Positions 16,496 through 24,103 of a stretch of DNA of 25,773 nt are shown piece after piece. Position 1 is the first letter of the stretch; every line of letters starts with the position of its first letter. The notes beneath the pieces were generated by a model, which was given only the letters and a program-made list of their open reading frames with translations, ran no database searches and was not told the DNA's origin. The stretch lies in assembly GCA_964649095.1 (NCBI GenBank), contig CAZYPH010000023.1, forward strand, positions 1-25,773. The letters are read 5' to 3'. This DNA is from CAZYPH01 sp964649095 (GTDB taxonomy: Bacteria > Bdellovibrionota > UBA1018 > UBA923). Made by a program: the position numbers and the translations under genes.

Positions 16496-17324
16496 GAGAT
16501 AATTGTCTCCGTTTATGTAAAACAATTTTATTTACTAATTCTTCAAACCCCAAACCACATTCTTTTTGTAATACGTATTTAGGTTTGAATGCCAAAACGT
16601 CAAAATACTTTTTAACGTTAGCTACTCCGAACGATAAACTGACATCTTTAAAAAAAGGTTCATCGTTTGGACTATCTCCTACATATGCTATCAATGTTTT
16701 TTGTTTTGCCGAGGAGATTTTAAACCTGTCTTTCAGAACGCGCTGCACACAGGTCATTTTGTCGTAGCTGCCAAACCAAATATTCACGTGAATACTGGAA
16801 AGTTTTGCCTGCGCGCCGCGTGAACGGCAAAAATGTATTAGTTCGTCGACTTTATGCGACGTCCACGGTTTTACGTCTTCGTTATAATCAACGGCTAAAT
16901 CAAACTCTCTAAAGGCCTGATCGGAAGCAAATTGCACAGGCGTAAACTGCTTTTCAATCTGTTTTTTTAATTTTTTTAAGCGTTTTTGATTTTGAAGAAT
17001 TTCAATATCATTTTCTATATATACTTTTTTTAAAATATTATTCTTATCTTGATACAAATAGAATGCACCGTTCTCACCCACTACAGAGTCTACAGGCCAC
17101 ATACGTGTTATCATGTCGCACCAGCCTGCTGGTCTACCAGTGACCGGCACGGCGTACACACCCACCTCTTTTAAACGCCAGAGAGCGGCGTAAGCCGATG
17201 CTGTAATTTGATGGGTCTTCTGACCGGAAAAAAAACCGCCAGAAAACGTGTCGTCGATATCGAAAAACAGAACTTTAAGTGCACTCAGATCAGCTGCATG
17301 CGCTAGGTTTTTTAAATTCTTCAT
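16446..17324 (-). CDS. HAD-superfamily (type IIB-like) sugar-phosphatase-like hydrolase
   Basis: The 292-residue cytoplasmic protein carries the HAD motifs: motif I FFDIDDTFSGG with nucleophile D22 and D24, motif II VPVTGRP, a motif III region with TSHKVDELIHFC, and motif IV AYVGDSPNDEPFF. The inserted cap between motifs II and III is about 100 residues and contains a lysine-rich helix. Cap position and GDSPNDEPFF fit the Cof/mannosyl-3-phosphoglycerate/trehalose-phosphatase branch, so a phosphorylated sugar or cofactor is the likely substrate, but this is not decided by sequence. It starts 10 nt after the CDF gene ends. Its last 16 codons overlap the start of the TPR gene; the C-terminal tail is very polar and may be expendable. 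Confidence 0.87.
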   Translation of the reverse strand: MKNLKNLAHAADLSALKVLFFDIDDTFSGGFFSGQKTHQITASAYAALWRLKEVGVYAVPVTGRPAGWCDMITRMWPVDSVVGENGAFYLYQDKNNILKKVYIENDIEILQNQKRLKKLKKQIEKQFTPVQFASDQAFREFDLAVDYNEDVKPWTSHKVDELIHFCRSRGAQAKLSSIHVNIWFGSYDKMTCVQRVLKDRFKISSAKQKTLIAYVGDSPNDEPFFKDVSLSFGVANVKKYFDVLAFKPKYVLQKECGLGFEELVNKIVLHKRRQLSHGRDSIADRSNKSRNT

Positions 17325-17334
17325 ATATATTTAT

Positions 17335-18297
17335 TTAAATATTTTTACGCGGCCTAGAATAAAACTGACAAACTTCTTTACAATCGTCGTTGTGGGTTCC
17401 ACACGGCTCGACATGAATGTTAACATCTACTTCTTTAAACGCGTCTGAAAGCTCGGTTTCAATATCATCACAGACGGTGTGGGCATGATGTACGGTATCT
17501 TCACCACAAACACTTAAGTGAAACTCTATATATCTGGTTTGCCCCGCACGACGATGACGTAGGTCATGATAGCCAAGTGTTCTACTTTCATGCCGATCGA
17601 TAATGGATTTAATCGCCTGCGACTCGCCCTCGGGCAACGCCGTATCAGACAGTTCTTCGATACACTTCTGAATCTGACAAATACCAACCCACACCACATA
17701 ACCCGCAATCAAGATCGCAACCGCAGCATCGACCCAGACCCAAGTGGTATATTTATAAATGACGAGTGATAACAGTACGGCCGCACTAGAAAACACATCG
17801 GTTAAAAAGTGGTACGCGTTGGTTTCGATTGCAATGCTCTCATGCTCACGCCCCACGTTGCGATTTAAAAAATACACCCCAGCATTCACAACAATGCTCA
17901 GCGCAATCACCGCGATACCGTGGTTGATGGATGTAATTTGACGTTCTGGTTGCTGATAAGCTTCAAACGCCTCGTAAACAATATAGAGGCCGGCCACTAA
18001 TAATAAAAAAGCCTCAAATAACGCACTTAAACTTTCAATTTTACGGTGCCCAAACGGATGACGATCGTCGGCCGGTTTAATGGCCTCTCGCACTACAAAA
18101 AACGTTACCAAACTAGACACTAAATCTAACGATGAATGAATGGCTTCTGAAAACACACCCACACTGCCGGTACTAGCCGAAACCCACAACTTTAAGCCTG
18201 TTAATAGCAACGTAGCCAACAGAGCAATCAACGTGGCCGACTCTTGTGGTGTCTTTCGGCCCTTTATTGTGGGCATTTTTTTGAAGTCGAGATGCAT
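17335..18297 (-). CDS. cation diffusion facilitator (CDF) metal exporter, FieF/YiiP-like
   Basis: This 320-residue inner-membrane protein exports divalent metal by proton antiport. About six transmembrane helices are visible over residues 20-215. The intramembrane metal site is complete: H54 and D58 in HSSLDLVSS (helix 2) and H163 and D167 in HFLTDVFSS (helix 5). The loop signature DRHPFGHRKIESL (78-90) is present. A cytoplasmic C-terminal domain (about 220-310) has the ferredoxin-like metallochaperone pattern, with IEFHLSVCGEDTVHHAHTVC, and ends in a His/Cys-containing tail. An HxxxD/HxxxD site is usual for zinc-type CDFs, so Zn(II) is the first guess. AGG lies about 6 nt before the ATG. It follows the small barrel gene by 13 nt and precedes the HAD gene by 10 nt. 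Confidence 0.93.
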   Translation of the reverse strand: MHLDFKKMPTIKGRKTPQESATLIALLATLLLTGLKLWVSASTGSVGVFSEAIHSSLDLVSSLVTFFVVREAIKPADDRHPFGHRKIESLSALFEAFLLLVAGLYIVYEAFEAYQQPERQITSINHGIAVIALSIVVNAGVYFLNRNVGREHESIAIETNAYHFLTDVFSSAAVLLSLVIYKYTTWVWVDAAVAILIAGYVVWVGICQIQKCIEELSDTALPEGESQAIKSIIDRHESRTLGYHDLRHRRAGQTRYIEFHLSVCGEDTVHHAHTVCDDIETELSDAFKEVDVNIHVEPCGTHNDDCKEVCQFYSRPRKNI

Positions 18298-18310
18298 TAT
18301 GACCTAGCCA

Positions 18311-18931
18311 TCAATGGAAGTATGTAAACCCACCAGATATATAGGAATTGGTATTTGAAATATTAAAACCAGCCTCGCACGTAAATGCGACGTTCTTTTG
18401 ACTAGGAATGTGCATCATCGAACCTAAAGCGATTTGTGAAAACGCTTGCACGCGACTTGCGAAAAAATTCCACCCGATAGGAATGGCAATAAACGGTGTA
18501 AAGTGCGCCATGGTGCCGTCAAAGCCTTTATAAAGCATTGGTTTGACGCCGATTTGTGTAAAACCCACGGAGTTTTGTCGTGAAAACTCGACAAATAGCG
18601 GTGTGGCAATACCTGGCTGCGACTTGTAATCGGGAAACCAATCTAAATCGGCAATGGCGCCCACGCGAAAAGCTTTTGCGGAGGAACCCACGCCAACAAT
18701 ACCGCCGATGTTGAGAATATCGCTGATTCCATAACGCGGCTTTAGGTTAATACCAGCACCGGTATCACTGCCTAATAAAACCTCAGGCTCGAGCCCTGCC
18801 GACCAATTACCAATATCGACGTGGCTAGCAAGATCAAACACGCCGGCTTTGGCAGACATCGAAAGAACAGCTAAGCACAGTAGACTTAATGTTTTACATA
18901 CTTTTAGAATGAACGATGTTTTTAGACGCAT
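18311..18931 (-). CDS. small secreted, outer-membrane beta-barrel-like protein
   Basis: A signal peptide (about 1-29, ending LSMSAKA) precedes a mature part of about 177 residues made of short alternating, glycine-rich beta-type segments (GIGGIVGVG-like stretches, FVEFSRQN, FTPFIAIPIGWNFF, SYISGGFTYFH). The chain ends in an aromatic-rich strand, as in many outer-membrane barrels, although the final residue is His after Phe rather than Phe itself. No named family was recognised. An AGAGAGTAGGGT stretch lies just before the ATG. It is the first gene of the minus-strand run and diverges from the ABC-F gene across 125 nt. A role with the metal exporter downstream is possible but unproven. Confidence 0.7.
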   Translation of the reverse strand: MRLKTSFILKVCKTLSLLCLAVLSMSAKAGVFDLASHVDIGNWSAGLEPEVLLGSDTGAGINLKPRYGISDILNIGGIVGVGSSAKAFRVGAIADLDWFPDYKSQPGIATPLFVEFSRQNSVGFTQIGVKPMLYKGFDGTMAHFTPFIAIPIGWNFFASRVQAFSQIALGSMMHIPSQKNVAFTCEAGFNISNTNSYISGGFTYFH

Positions 18932-19015
18932 ACCCTACTCTCTTTTCTAAGAACGAGCTTAAAACTTGATGACGACCGCTAGCGCGGTAACATATTAAAA
19001 CCTCGCTGTTCTAGT

Positions 19016-19021
19016 TATAAT
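19016..19021 (+). promoter_or_regulatory. -10 box upstream of the ABC-F gene
   Basis: A perfect TATAAT lies 35 nt before the ATG at 19057, with AGGA as ribosome-binding site in the resulting short leader. No good -35 hexamer is seen at the expected distance. Confidence 0.45.
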
Positions 19022-19056
19022 ATCGACAAACCGCAAATGTATATTAGGATTTCATA

Positions 19057-20688
19057 ATGCTTCAAGCCAACAACATCAGTAAACAATACGGCTCAAAAAT
19101 TTTATATAAAAACGGCCAATTCACGATTCGCCCCAACGATAAAATCGGATTAGTCGGTCCCAACGGCGCGGGTAAAACGACTATTTTTCGTATTCTAACC
19201 GGTGAAGAAAAACCCGACTCGGGCAACGTGAGTTATCCCGATAAATTAGTCATCGGCTATTTTTCTCAAGACGTTGCCGACATGAGTGGGCGCAGCGCAT
19301 TAGACGAAGTGCGTTTTGGTTCCGGTGCGTTATCTAGCCTAGCCGAACGCCTGGGCATTTTAGAAAAACAACTCGAAGACACCGCAATAAACCCAATCGA
19401 TGACGATGCCATGGCCCAATTATTAGAAGACTACGGCTCGGCGCAATTAGAGTTTGAACAACGCGATGGGTACAATTTAGAAATACGCGCGAAAGAAGTG
19501 TTAACAGGCTTAGGTGTCGACTATCACCGCCCCGTCGAGTCGTTTAGTGGCGGTTGGAAGATGCGCATTGCGCTAGCGAAAATTCTGGTACTCAACCCCG
19601 ACGTTCTACTGATGGACGAGCCCACCAACCACCTCGACGTTGAATCGATTATTTGGTTAGAGGCCTGGTTAAAACAATTCAAAGGCGCGTTACTCATGAC
19701 CTGCCACGACCGCGAGTTTATGAACAACCTGGTGTCGCGTATTATTGAAGTGGCTCATCAAAACATCACTACTTACTCGGGCAATTATGATTTCTACGAA
19801 CAAGAAAGCGCCATACGCTTAACACAGCTCATCGCCTCACATAAAAAGCAGCAAGATATGCTGGCGAAAGAAGAAGAATTTATTGCGCGTTTTGCGGCCC
19901 GAGCCTCACACGCAGCACAAGTACAGTCGCGTGTGAAGAAACTAGAAAAGATTGATCGCATTGAAATTCCGACCGAGGAAAAAACCGTTGATTTTAGTTT
20001 TCCTCAAGCGCCACGTTCCGGGAACGATGTGATTCGCATTGAAAATGCCGAAAAAATATACCCTGCTATTTTAGCTACGGAAAAACCAAAAACGGTATTT
20101 TCAAACGTGAATGCGGTTGTAAAACGCCTTGATCGTATTGCGGTTGTTGGTGTCAATGGCGCCGGAAAATCTACTTTGTTAAAATGCATTGTCGACCAAA
20201 CACCGTTAACCAATGGGTCGATCCAGCTGGGCGCACAGGTGCGCGTGGGCTATTTTAGCCAAAACGCGCTCGATGTTTTAAATCCGCAGCGAACGATTTT
20301 TGAAGAAATTCAAGAGACGTTTCCCGAGGCCACCGTCGGCTATATTCGTAATCTATTGGGCGCCTTTTTATTTAGTGGCGACAGTGTGGAAAAGAAAATC
20401 TCCGTACTATCGGGTGGTGAAAAAAGTCGTGTCGTGTTGGCGAAGATTTTGGCGACTCCAGTAAATTTATTGGTACTCGATGAACCAACGAACCACCTCG
20501 ACATCACCACACGCATGCTGCTACTGGATGCGATTAAAAACTTTGATGGCACGGTAGTTATCGTAAGCCACGACCGCCATTTTTTACGCAGCATCGTAAC
20601 GCGTGTGTTCCATTTAGATCACGGCCACTGCGCGATTTATGAGGGGAATTATGATTATTATTTGCAAGCGTCTGGATTACTGCACTAG
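19057..20688 (+). CDS. ABC-F family ATP-binding protein, YbiT-like
   Basis: The 543-residue cytoplasmic protein has two ABC ATPase domains and no membrane segment, as in ABC-F translation factors acting at the ribosomal E site. Domain 1: Walker A GPNGAGKTT (34-42), signature SGGWKMR, Walker B LLMDEPTNHLD. A charged linker of the ABC-F type (about 245-320, including KKQQDMLAKEEEFIARFAAR) joins it to domain 2: Walker A GVNGAGKST (365-373), signature LSGGEKSR, Walker B LLVLDEPTNHLD. Both ATP sites appear intact. The length and the absence of a C-terminal coiled coil fit YbiT rather than Uup. AGGA lies 8-9 nt before the ATG. Its stop overlaps that of the convergent DUF1554-like gene by 4 nt (CTAG). 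ABC-F members include ribosome-protecting resistance factors, but nothing here indicates resistance. Confidence 0.93.
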   Translation: MLQANNISKQYGSKILYKNGQFTIRPNDKIGLVGPNGAGKTTIFRILTGEEKPDSGNVSYPDKLVIGYFSQDVADMSGRSALDEVRFGSGALSSLAERLGILEKQLEDTAINPIDDDAMAQLLEDYGSAQLEFEQRDGYNLEIRAKEVLTGLGVDYHRPVESFSGGWKMRIALAKILVLNPDVLLMDEPTNHLDVESIIWLEAWLKQFKGALLMTCHDREFMNNLVSRIIEVAHQNITTYSGNYDFYEQESAIRLTQLIASHKKQQDMLAKEEEFIARFAARASHAAQVQSRVKKLEKIDRIEIPTEEKTVDFSFPQAPRSGNDVIRIENAEKIYPAILATEKPKTVFSNVNAVVKRLDRIAVVGVNGAGKSTLLKCIVDQTPLTNGSIQLGAQVRVGYFSQNALDVLNPQRTIFEEIQETFPEATVGYIRNLLGAFLFSGDSVEKKISVLSGGEKSRVVLAKILATPVNLLVLDEPTNHLDITTRMLLLDAIKNFDGTVVIVSHDRHFLRSIVTRVFHLDHGHCAIYEGNYDYYLQASGLLH

Positions 20689-21395
20689 TAGCAGAGGCAC
20701 ATCACATTAAATGAGGCCTGACCACAGTTCCAGATTGAACCCGACGTTATATAATTCATCGCCGAATCGGCCTGTGCAGTGACTCCATTTTCCAAAGGGT
20801 CATTACTTGTGCCACCTTGGCAATTAGCTGCAGGATCTTGATTGCCACCCATATTACTGAACGTCCAGTGAGCGGCAGATGCACTCGTAACAGGATTATC
20901 AAGGGGCCCTGTAAGGAATATATCATAACCAGCAGCCACTATACTTGTACCATCGGGCCGTTTGATGGGAGTCGTAGAACTAAAATTGCACGTAGTTTGC
21001 GCATTTGCGATATTATCCATAGGTCCAAACGAGACCAAAGCACGTATTTTGGTACAAGGCAGTGTAGGATAATTTGTATTTTTTTCTGCCACACATTTAG
21101 CGTCGGCACCAGCTCGCCCCCCCAAATTGCCGTCATGGGTAGTTGAAGTCAGAAAAATATATAGTTCGGACTCACTTCCTGTCCCTGCACAGGAGGCTGT
21201 TGCGGTGTAGGTAGTACCTGAAGATCCTGCCGCCGCAGCTGCAGCCGCGGCTTCCGATGCCACTATGGATACAGCTGGCCCACTAGTCGACTCACAACTT
21301 AATTGAAACGCAGCCAATAGCGTAATCACAGCGCATGACGTTTTTCTATAAATGGACCGTTGGCCTCTAACATTTATTTCTTTGCGAAAGTTCAT
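20685..21395 (-). CDS. secreted or lipoprotein-like protein with DUF1554-like domain
   Basis: Starting at MNFRKE gives 236 residues. A basic n-region and hydrophobic stretch (about 21-33, AVITLLAAF) end in QLSC, so C34 may be lipidated; the -3 position is Gln, which is non-canonical and reminiscent of the loose spirochaete lipobox. A run of nine alanines (about 49-57) leads into a domain of roughly 165 residues. Its start, YIFLTSTTHDGNLGGRAGAD, followed by AKC and cysteine-containing blocks ending NVMCLCY, matches the DUF1554 pattern known from Leptospira and other diderms. Function of that domain is unknown; surface exposure is usual. The frame is open up to 21440. The convergent ABC-F gene shares the CTAG at the stops, and no terminator separates them. 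Confidence 0.75.
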   Translation of the reverse strand: MNFRKEINVRGQRSIYRKTSCAVITLLAAFQLSCESTSGPAVSIVASEAAAAAAAAGSSGTTYTATASCAGTGSESELYIFLTSTTHDGNLGGRAGADAKCVAEKNTNYPTLPCTKIRALVSFGPMDNIANAQTTCNFSSTTPIKRPDGTSIVAAGYDIFLTGPLDNPVTSASAAHWTFSNMGGNQDPAANCQGGTSNDPLENGVTAQADSAMNYITSGSIWNCGQASFNVMCLCY

Positions 21396-21536
21396 AACAT
21401 TTAGAATTCCGCATAATGTAACGCACGCCAATCTGACCAAATTTACCGAAGGGCAATTTTACCTAATACGATTTGTCGCCCCGCCATGACGACTGAGAAT
21501 AACGATGTACCACTAGAGTAAAATTACCCAGCATGC

Positions 21537-21542
21537 TATACT
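21537..21542 (+). promoter_or_regulatory. -10 box of ssrA
   Basis: TATACT ends 8 nt before the first base of the predicted tmRNA (21551). The -35 region around 21512-21519 is a poor match to consensus. Confidence 0.55.
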
Positions 21543-21640
21543 GACATACAGGGCCCGTCATGGCTTTGACGGAGGTTCGTAGTAGGGTTTGTGCATGCCG
21601 AGGTGCGATAGGCCTCGTAAAAAAATCGCAAAATGTAATT

Positions 21641-21667
21641 GGCAACGATTACGCACTTGCTGCCTAA
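21641..21667 (+). other. tmRNA tag-peptide reading frame (GNDYALAA)
   Basis: After the AT-rich linker following GGCCTCGTAAAAA, the frame GGC AAC GAT TAC GCA CTT GCT GCC TAA encodes GNDYALAA and stop. ALAA is the usual degradation signal. The resume codon is inferred as GGC because the preceding TGTAATT aligns with the TAGTC that precedes the E. coli resume codon. Confidence 0.85.
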
Positions 21668-21838
21668 TTTTTTAGCGTAGCACGCTTGTTGTTGAGATCG
21701 CCGGTGTTTCATCGGCAAGCGTCATTTTAGCCGGATAGAATTTAGGTTGTCGTTAGCGGCTTAGATTTGAAACTAAAGTTAACGGAGGCGGCCGTGCAGT
21801 TTGTCTGTGGACGTCACTCCGCCCATCTAAATCACAGT

Positions 21839-23728
21839 CTAAGCATGTAGACCTCCCTGTGAAAAACTTTCGGACGGGGGTTCGACTCCCCCCGGGTCCA
21901 CCAAATTGAACGCCAGTCGAACACCTGTCCGAGACTTACTCTCGGATCGGTGTTCGGCTGGCGATTTTTCTTTCTGCTCCCCGGATAGCACCAGGTCTTG
22001 CGCGATCTCTCCCAGAAGGTCTTCCTGGGACGTGGTGAAATACTGAACCCGCGCCCCATCTTCCTGGATCACAATTCGATGAATCACATCGTTGAGAATA
22101 TCCCTCTGCTTCTGAGCCGAACGGGTCACAAAGTCCTTCCGAAACTCCCTAAACAAACGGAAAGCCTCCTCCAGGTCAATTACTTGGTCTTGCTGCCCAG
22201 CTTTCTCGGCTTTCAGTGTCGCAATCGAAGCAGAAATTTTTTCCCGGTGCCCTTCGCACTCAGCAACCTTTGCCAGCACCGACTTGGGGGCATCCGTCTG
22301 CTCCGCTAAGACCCCAAGCAAGTTATCAATCATCCGCTGTACGTTGCGCCGCTCCTGCTCCCGTGTGGCGATCAAAGTATCAAGGTCCGCACGACTCTTC
22401 GTGTCCTTGCGAACAGAATTTCTCGCCAACTCGGCCATGAGTTGCTTGTCCTTCGCAAGCTCAAGCAACCGTCCAATTACTGCCTCCTCTAGACGAGGAG
22501 CCGGGACTCTTTCCAAAGGGCATCGCTTTGTATGCACGTCGCCCGCGATCAGAAACTTGCGATTGTGGCCGTAGTAGAAATACTTTCCGTTTTTTCCTGT
22601 GGCGGATTTGCCTCCAAGGAGGTCGCCGCAGATTCCGCAATGCACTAACCCTGTAAGGCGGTAAATGTGCTTGTGATGCTTAAACAGTTTTCGGTTGGCC
22701 TCAAGGACTTCTTGCACCTTCCAAAACAGAGCGTCTCCAACAATAGGAGGCCAACTCGCCTTTACGGCCTTATACCGATCCTTCTCATCAAGCTCCTCGG
22801 GATCGACATTGATGTTCTTCTTGTTGATCTCGCGCATTCCGATTAGCGCCAGATTGGTTAGGAACTTAAAAATTGACGATTCGGTCCAGCGATTGCCGCC
22901 GACCATTCTTGCCTCACGAGTCACGTACTGCTTGGTCTTGTTACCGGACTCGTTGAGGTAGTCGCGCAGCTTGCGTACGCTTCCCAGTTCCAGAAACTTC
23001 TCGAAGCAGTGGCGCACTACCACTGCTTCGGACTCATTCACAACCAAGTAGCATCGCTTTATGGGATCAGGATCGTACCCAAGAACCCGTTGGCTACCAT
23101 TGGCAAGGCCACGCTCGGCCCGCGCCCGAGCGCCGTCCTTAATGCGTTGAACGATTGTCTTTCGTTCAAACTGAGAAAAGCTGATGCAGTTAATGACCAT
23201 CATCTCGCCAATGGGCGTCGAGGTATCGAAGTTCTCCTTCAGGCTTACAAAGGTAGCTCTGTGCTTCTTGAAGAACTCCCAAATCTGGCAGAAGTCTTTC
23301 ACGTCGCGGCTTAACCGGGACAGTTCAGTCACGATTACTGCATTGATGTGCCCCTGCATGAGGTCGTGAAGCATTCTCTTAAGAGCAGGCCGGTTCAAGT
23401 CCTTCCCCGATAAATCCTTGTCCGTGTACCACTCGACGATCTCTCCCCATCCTGGATTCTGTTGGTTTCGGTAATCGACGAATCCTTTAATACGCTGCGG
23501 ATGTGAAACAAGTGATCCTTCGTCACGAACCTCGTCGCTGGGTGAAAGGCGAATGTAAGCGCCAAGACGAAACTGTACTTTTTTCTCAGGCGCTGATCTG
23601 TTCTTCGAGGCTCGCTCCAAGCTCTTTGTCGAGGTCGAGGAATTCGCTTGCCCGGCCTCGGGATTGCTCGCGTCGACATTCATCGATGCAGCCAAGAATC
23701 TTCCTCGCAAGCCTTTTAATGCGCTCAT
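21839..23728 (-). CDS. large serine recombinase (resolvase/invertase N-domain, recombinase domain, zinc ribbon)
   Basis: About 629 residues. The catalytic domain begins with GAYIRLSPSDE, with nucleophile S62, and continues with WYTDKDLSGKDLNRPALKRM, VTELSRLSRD and FSQFERKTIVQRIKDG. A recombinase domain follows (about 215-330), then a zinc ribbon (CGICGDLLGG ... KRCPLERVPA) and a long coiled coil (about 455-560), as in phage and element integrases. It should cut attachment sites with a phosphoserine intermediate. The start at 23728 follows AAAGGAGG by 6 nt, but it lies within the small upstream gene for 143 nt, and the first 50 residues look non-conserved, so a later start (for example TTG near 23620) is possible. 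The last 20 residues are encoded antisense to the tmRNA 3' end. Confidence 0.92.
   Translation of the reverse strand: MSALKGLRGRFLAASMNVDASNPEAGQANSSTSTKSLERASKNRSAPEKKVQFRLGAYIRLSPSDEVRDEGSLVSHPQRIKGFVDYRNQQNPGWGEIVEWYTDKDLSGKDLNRPALKRMLHDLMQGHINAVIVTELSRLSRDVKDFCQIWEFFKKHRATFVSLKENFDTSTPIGEMMVINCISFSQFERKTIVQRIKDGARARAERGLANGSQRVLGYDPDPIKRCYLVVNESEAVVVRHCFEKFLELGSVRKLRDYLNESGNKTKQYVTREARMVGGNRWTESSIFKFLTNLALIGMREINKKNINVDPEELDEKDRYKAVKASWPPIVGDALFWKVQEVLEANRKLFKHHKHIYRLTGLVHCGICGDLLGGKSATGKNGKYFYYGHNRKFLIAGDVHTKRCPLERVPAPRLEEAVIGRLLELAKDKQLMAELARNSVRKDTKSRADLDTLIATREQERRNVQRMIDNLLGVLAEQTDAPKSVLAKVAECEGHREKISASIATLKAEKAGQQDQVIDLEEAFRLFREFRKDFVTRSAQKQRDILNDVIHRIVIQEDGARVQYFTTSQEDLLGEIAQDLVLSGEQKEKSPAEHRSESKSRTGVRLAFNLVDPGGVEPPSESFSQGGLHA
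21842..21903. other. probable left attachment junction at the 3' end of ssrA
   Basis: The tmRNA 3' segment is intact, and directly beyond it the base composition and gene content change to an accessory element beginning with a recombinase gene. Elements often enter at tRNA/tmRNA 3' ends and restore the gene. The exact crossover cannot be placed because the right junction is outside the window; no second copy of this ssrA 3' segment was noticed to the right. Confidence 0.5.
21911..21971 (+). terminator. intrinsic terminator of ssrA
   Basis: A 15-bp stem (CGCCAGTCGAACACC with GGTGTTCGGCTGGCG, one G-U) encloses a second stem TCCGAG/CTCGGA, and is followed by ATTTTTCTTTCT. It lies 8 nt downstream of the tmRNA CCA and within the coding region of the minus-strand recombinase. 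Confidence 0.9.
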
Positions 23729-23822
23729 GATTTTCCTCCTTTGTAAGAACAACCGGCTCGAACAGAATTGCTAACGGTGGCCTTGGAACCGCCTGGGACT
23801 TTCGCTTTCGCGCGCGTCCCAT
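23586..23822 (-). CDS. small basic/helical protein of unknown function overlapping the recombinase start
   Basis: The 78-residue frame reads as a plausible protein: a basic N-terminus (MGRARKRKS), a proline-rich link, then an amphipathic, charged helical part (KEENHERIKRLARKILG ... SEFLDLDKELGASLEEQIS). AGG lies about 8 nt before the ATG at 23822; a TTG at 23828 is also in frame. It begins 21 nt after the XRE regulator ends and overlaps the recombinase frame by 143 nt in another phase. Composition looks more protein-like than the overlapping recombinase N-terminus. Its size and place next to the recombinase would allow a directionality or accessory factor, but no motif supports that. Confidence 0.6.
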   Translation of the reverse strand: MGRARKRKSQAVPRPPLAILFEPVVLTKEENHERIKRLARKILGCIDECRREQSRGRASEFLDLDKELGASLEEQISA

Positions 23823-23843
23823 TTTCAAACCTCATTTTTCCCA

Positions 23844-24095
23844 TTATCGTTTTCTCGATTTCTGGTCACTTCCGTCGGCACCGAATTTCTCCAGCCATTT
23901 CATCAACAGCTGCGCATCGTGCTCCGGAAGATCATCCATCATTCGGTACAACTTCTGAATGATCGCGCTGGGGCTACGAAAGCCTCGCTCATAATGAGAG
24001 ATCACTAGCTTTCCAGATACCGCCATCAGTACAGCCATCTGTTCCTGGGTCAGCTCCCAGCGCTTACGAATATCAGCGTAGTCTTTAGGTTTCAC
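23844..24095 (-). CDS. XRE/Cro-family helix-turn-helix regulator
   Basis: The 83-residue protein consists mainly of a HTH domain of the Cro/C1 type: IRKRWELTQEQMAVLMAV (9-26) forms helices 1-2, SGKLVISHYERGFRSPS (27-43) the recognition helix and the following turn, and AIIQKLYRMM closes the domain. A charged helical tail follows. Such proteins usually repress their own operon. The start is GTG at 24095 with no Shine-Dalgarno sequence; a TTGACA promoter and a perfect 17-bp palindrome lie immediately upstream, arranged so that the transcript would start almost at the GTG. It probably controls itself, the small gene and the recombinase, which follow in the same direction with short spacing. Confidence 0.87.
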   Translation of the reverse strand: MKPKDYADIRKRWELTQEQMAVLMAVSGKLVISHYERGFRSPSAIIQKLYRMMDDLPEHDAQLLMKWLEKFGADGSDQKSRKR

Positions 24096-24103
24096 AAAAG
24101 TCA

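Larger units (their letters stand above)
21551..21903 (+). ncRNA. ssrA: transfer-messenger RNA (tmRNA), complete, with encoded CCA
   Basis: The 353-nt gene is recognised from both ends and the middle. The 5' end GGGCCCG pairs fully (one G-U) with CGGGTCC near the 3' end, followed by A and CCA. The T arm reads GGGGG-TTCGACT-CCCCC, preceded by CTTTCGGAC. The conserved internal blocks GTGCATGCCGAGG, GGCCTCGTAAAAA and CTAAGCATGTAGA align with those of the E. coli molecule. tmRNA rescues stalled ribosomes together with SmpB and tags the product for proteolysis. The molecule is of the standard one-piece type. Its last 65 nt lie antisense to the end of the recombinase gene, and a strong terminator begins 8 nt after CCA. 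Confidence 0.95.

Noticed and set aside
18975..18988. Small dyad ACCGC-TAGC-GCGGT between the divergent barrel and ABC-F genes
   Set aside because: Five-base arms are too short to claim an operator or terminator without other evidence.
21463..21718. Two 60-codon minus-strand frames
   Set aside because: They lie antisense to the ssrA promoter and 5' half, whose RNA structure and tag explain the sequence.
21868..21903. Apparent tRNA 3' half (T arm and CCA)
   Set aside because: It is the 3' end of the tmRNA; the matching acceptor strand is at 21551, and the tag and conserved tmRNA blocks lie between.
23395..23679. 94-codon minus-strand frame, arginine-rich
   Set aside because: It is a third-phase shadow of the recombinase and the small gene, with no start signal or protein-like pattern.
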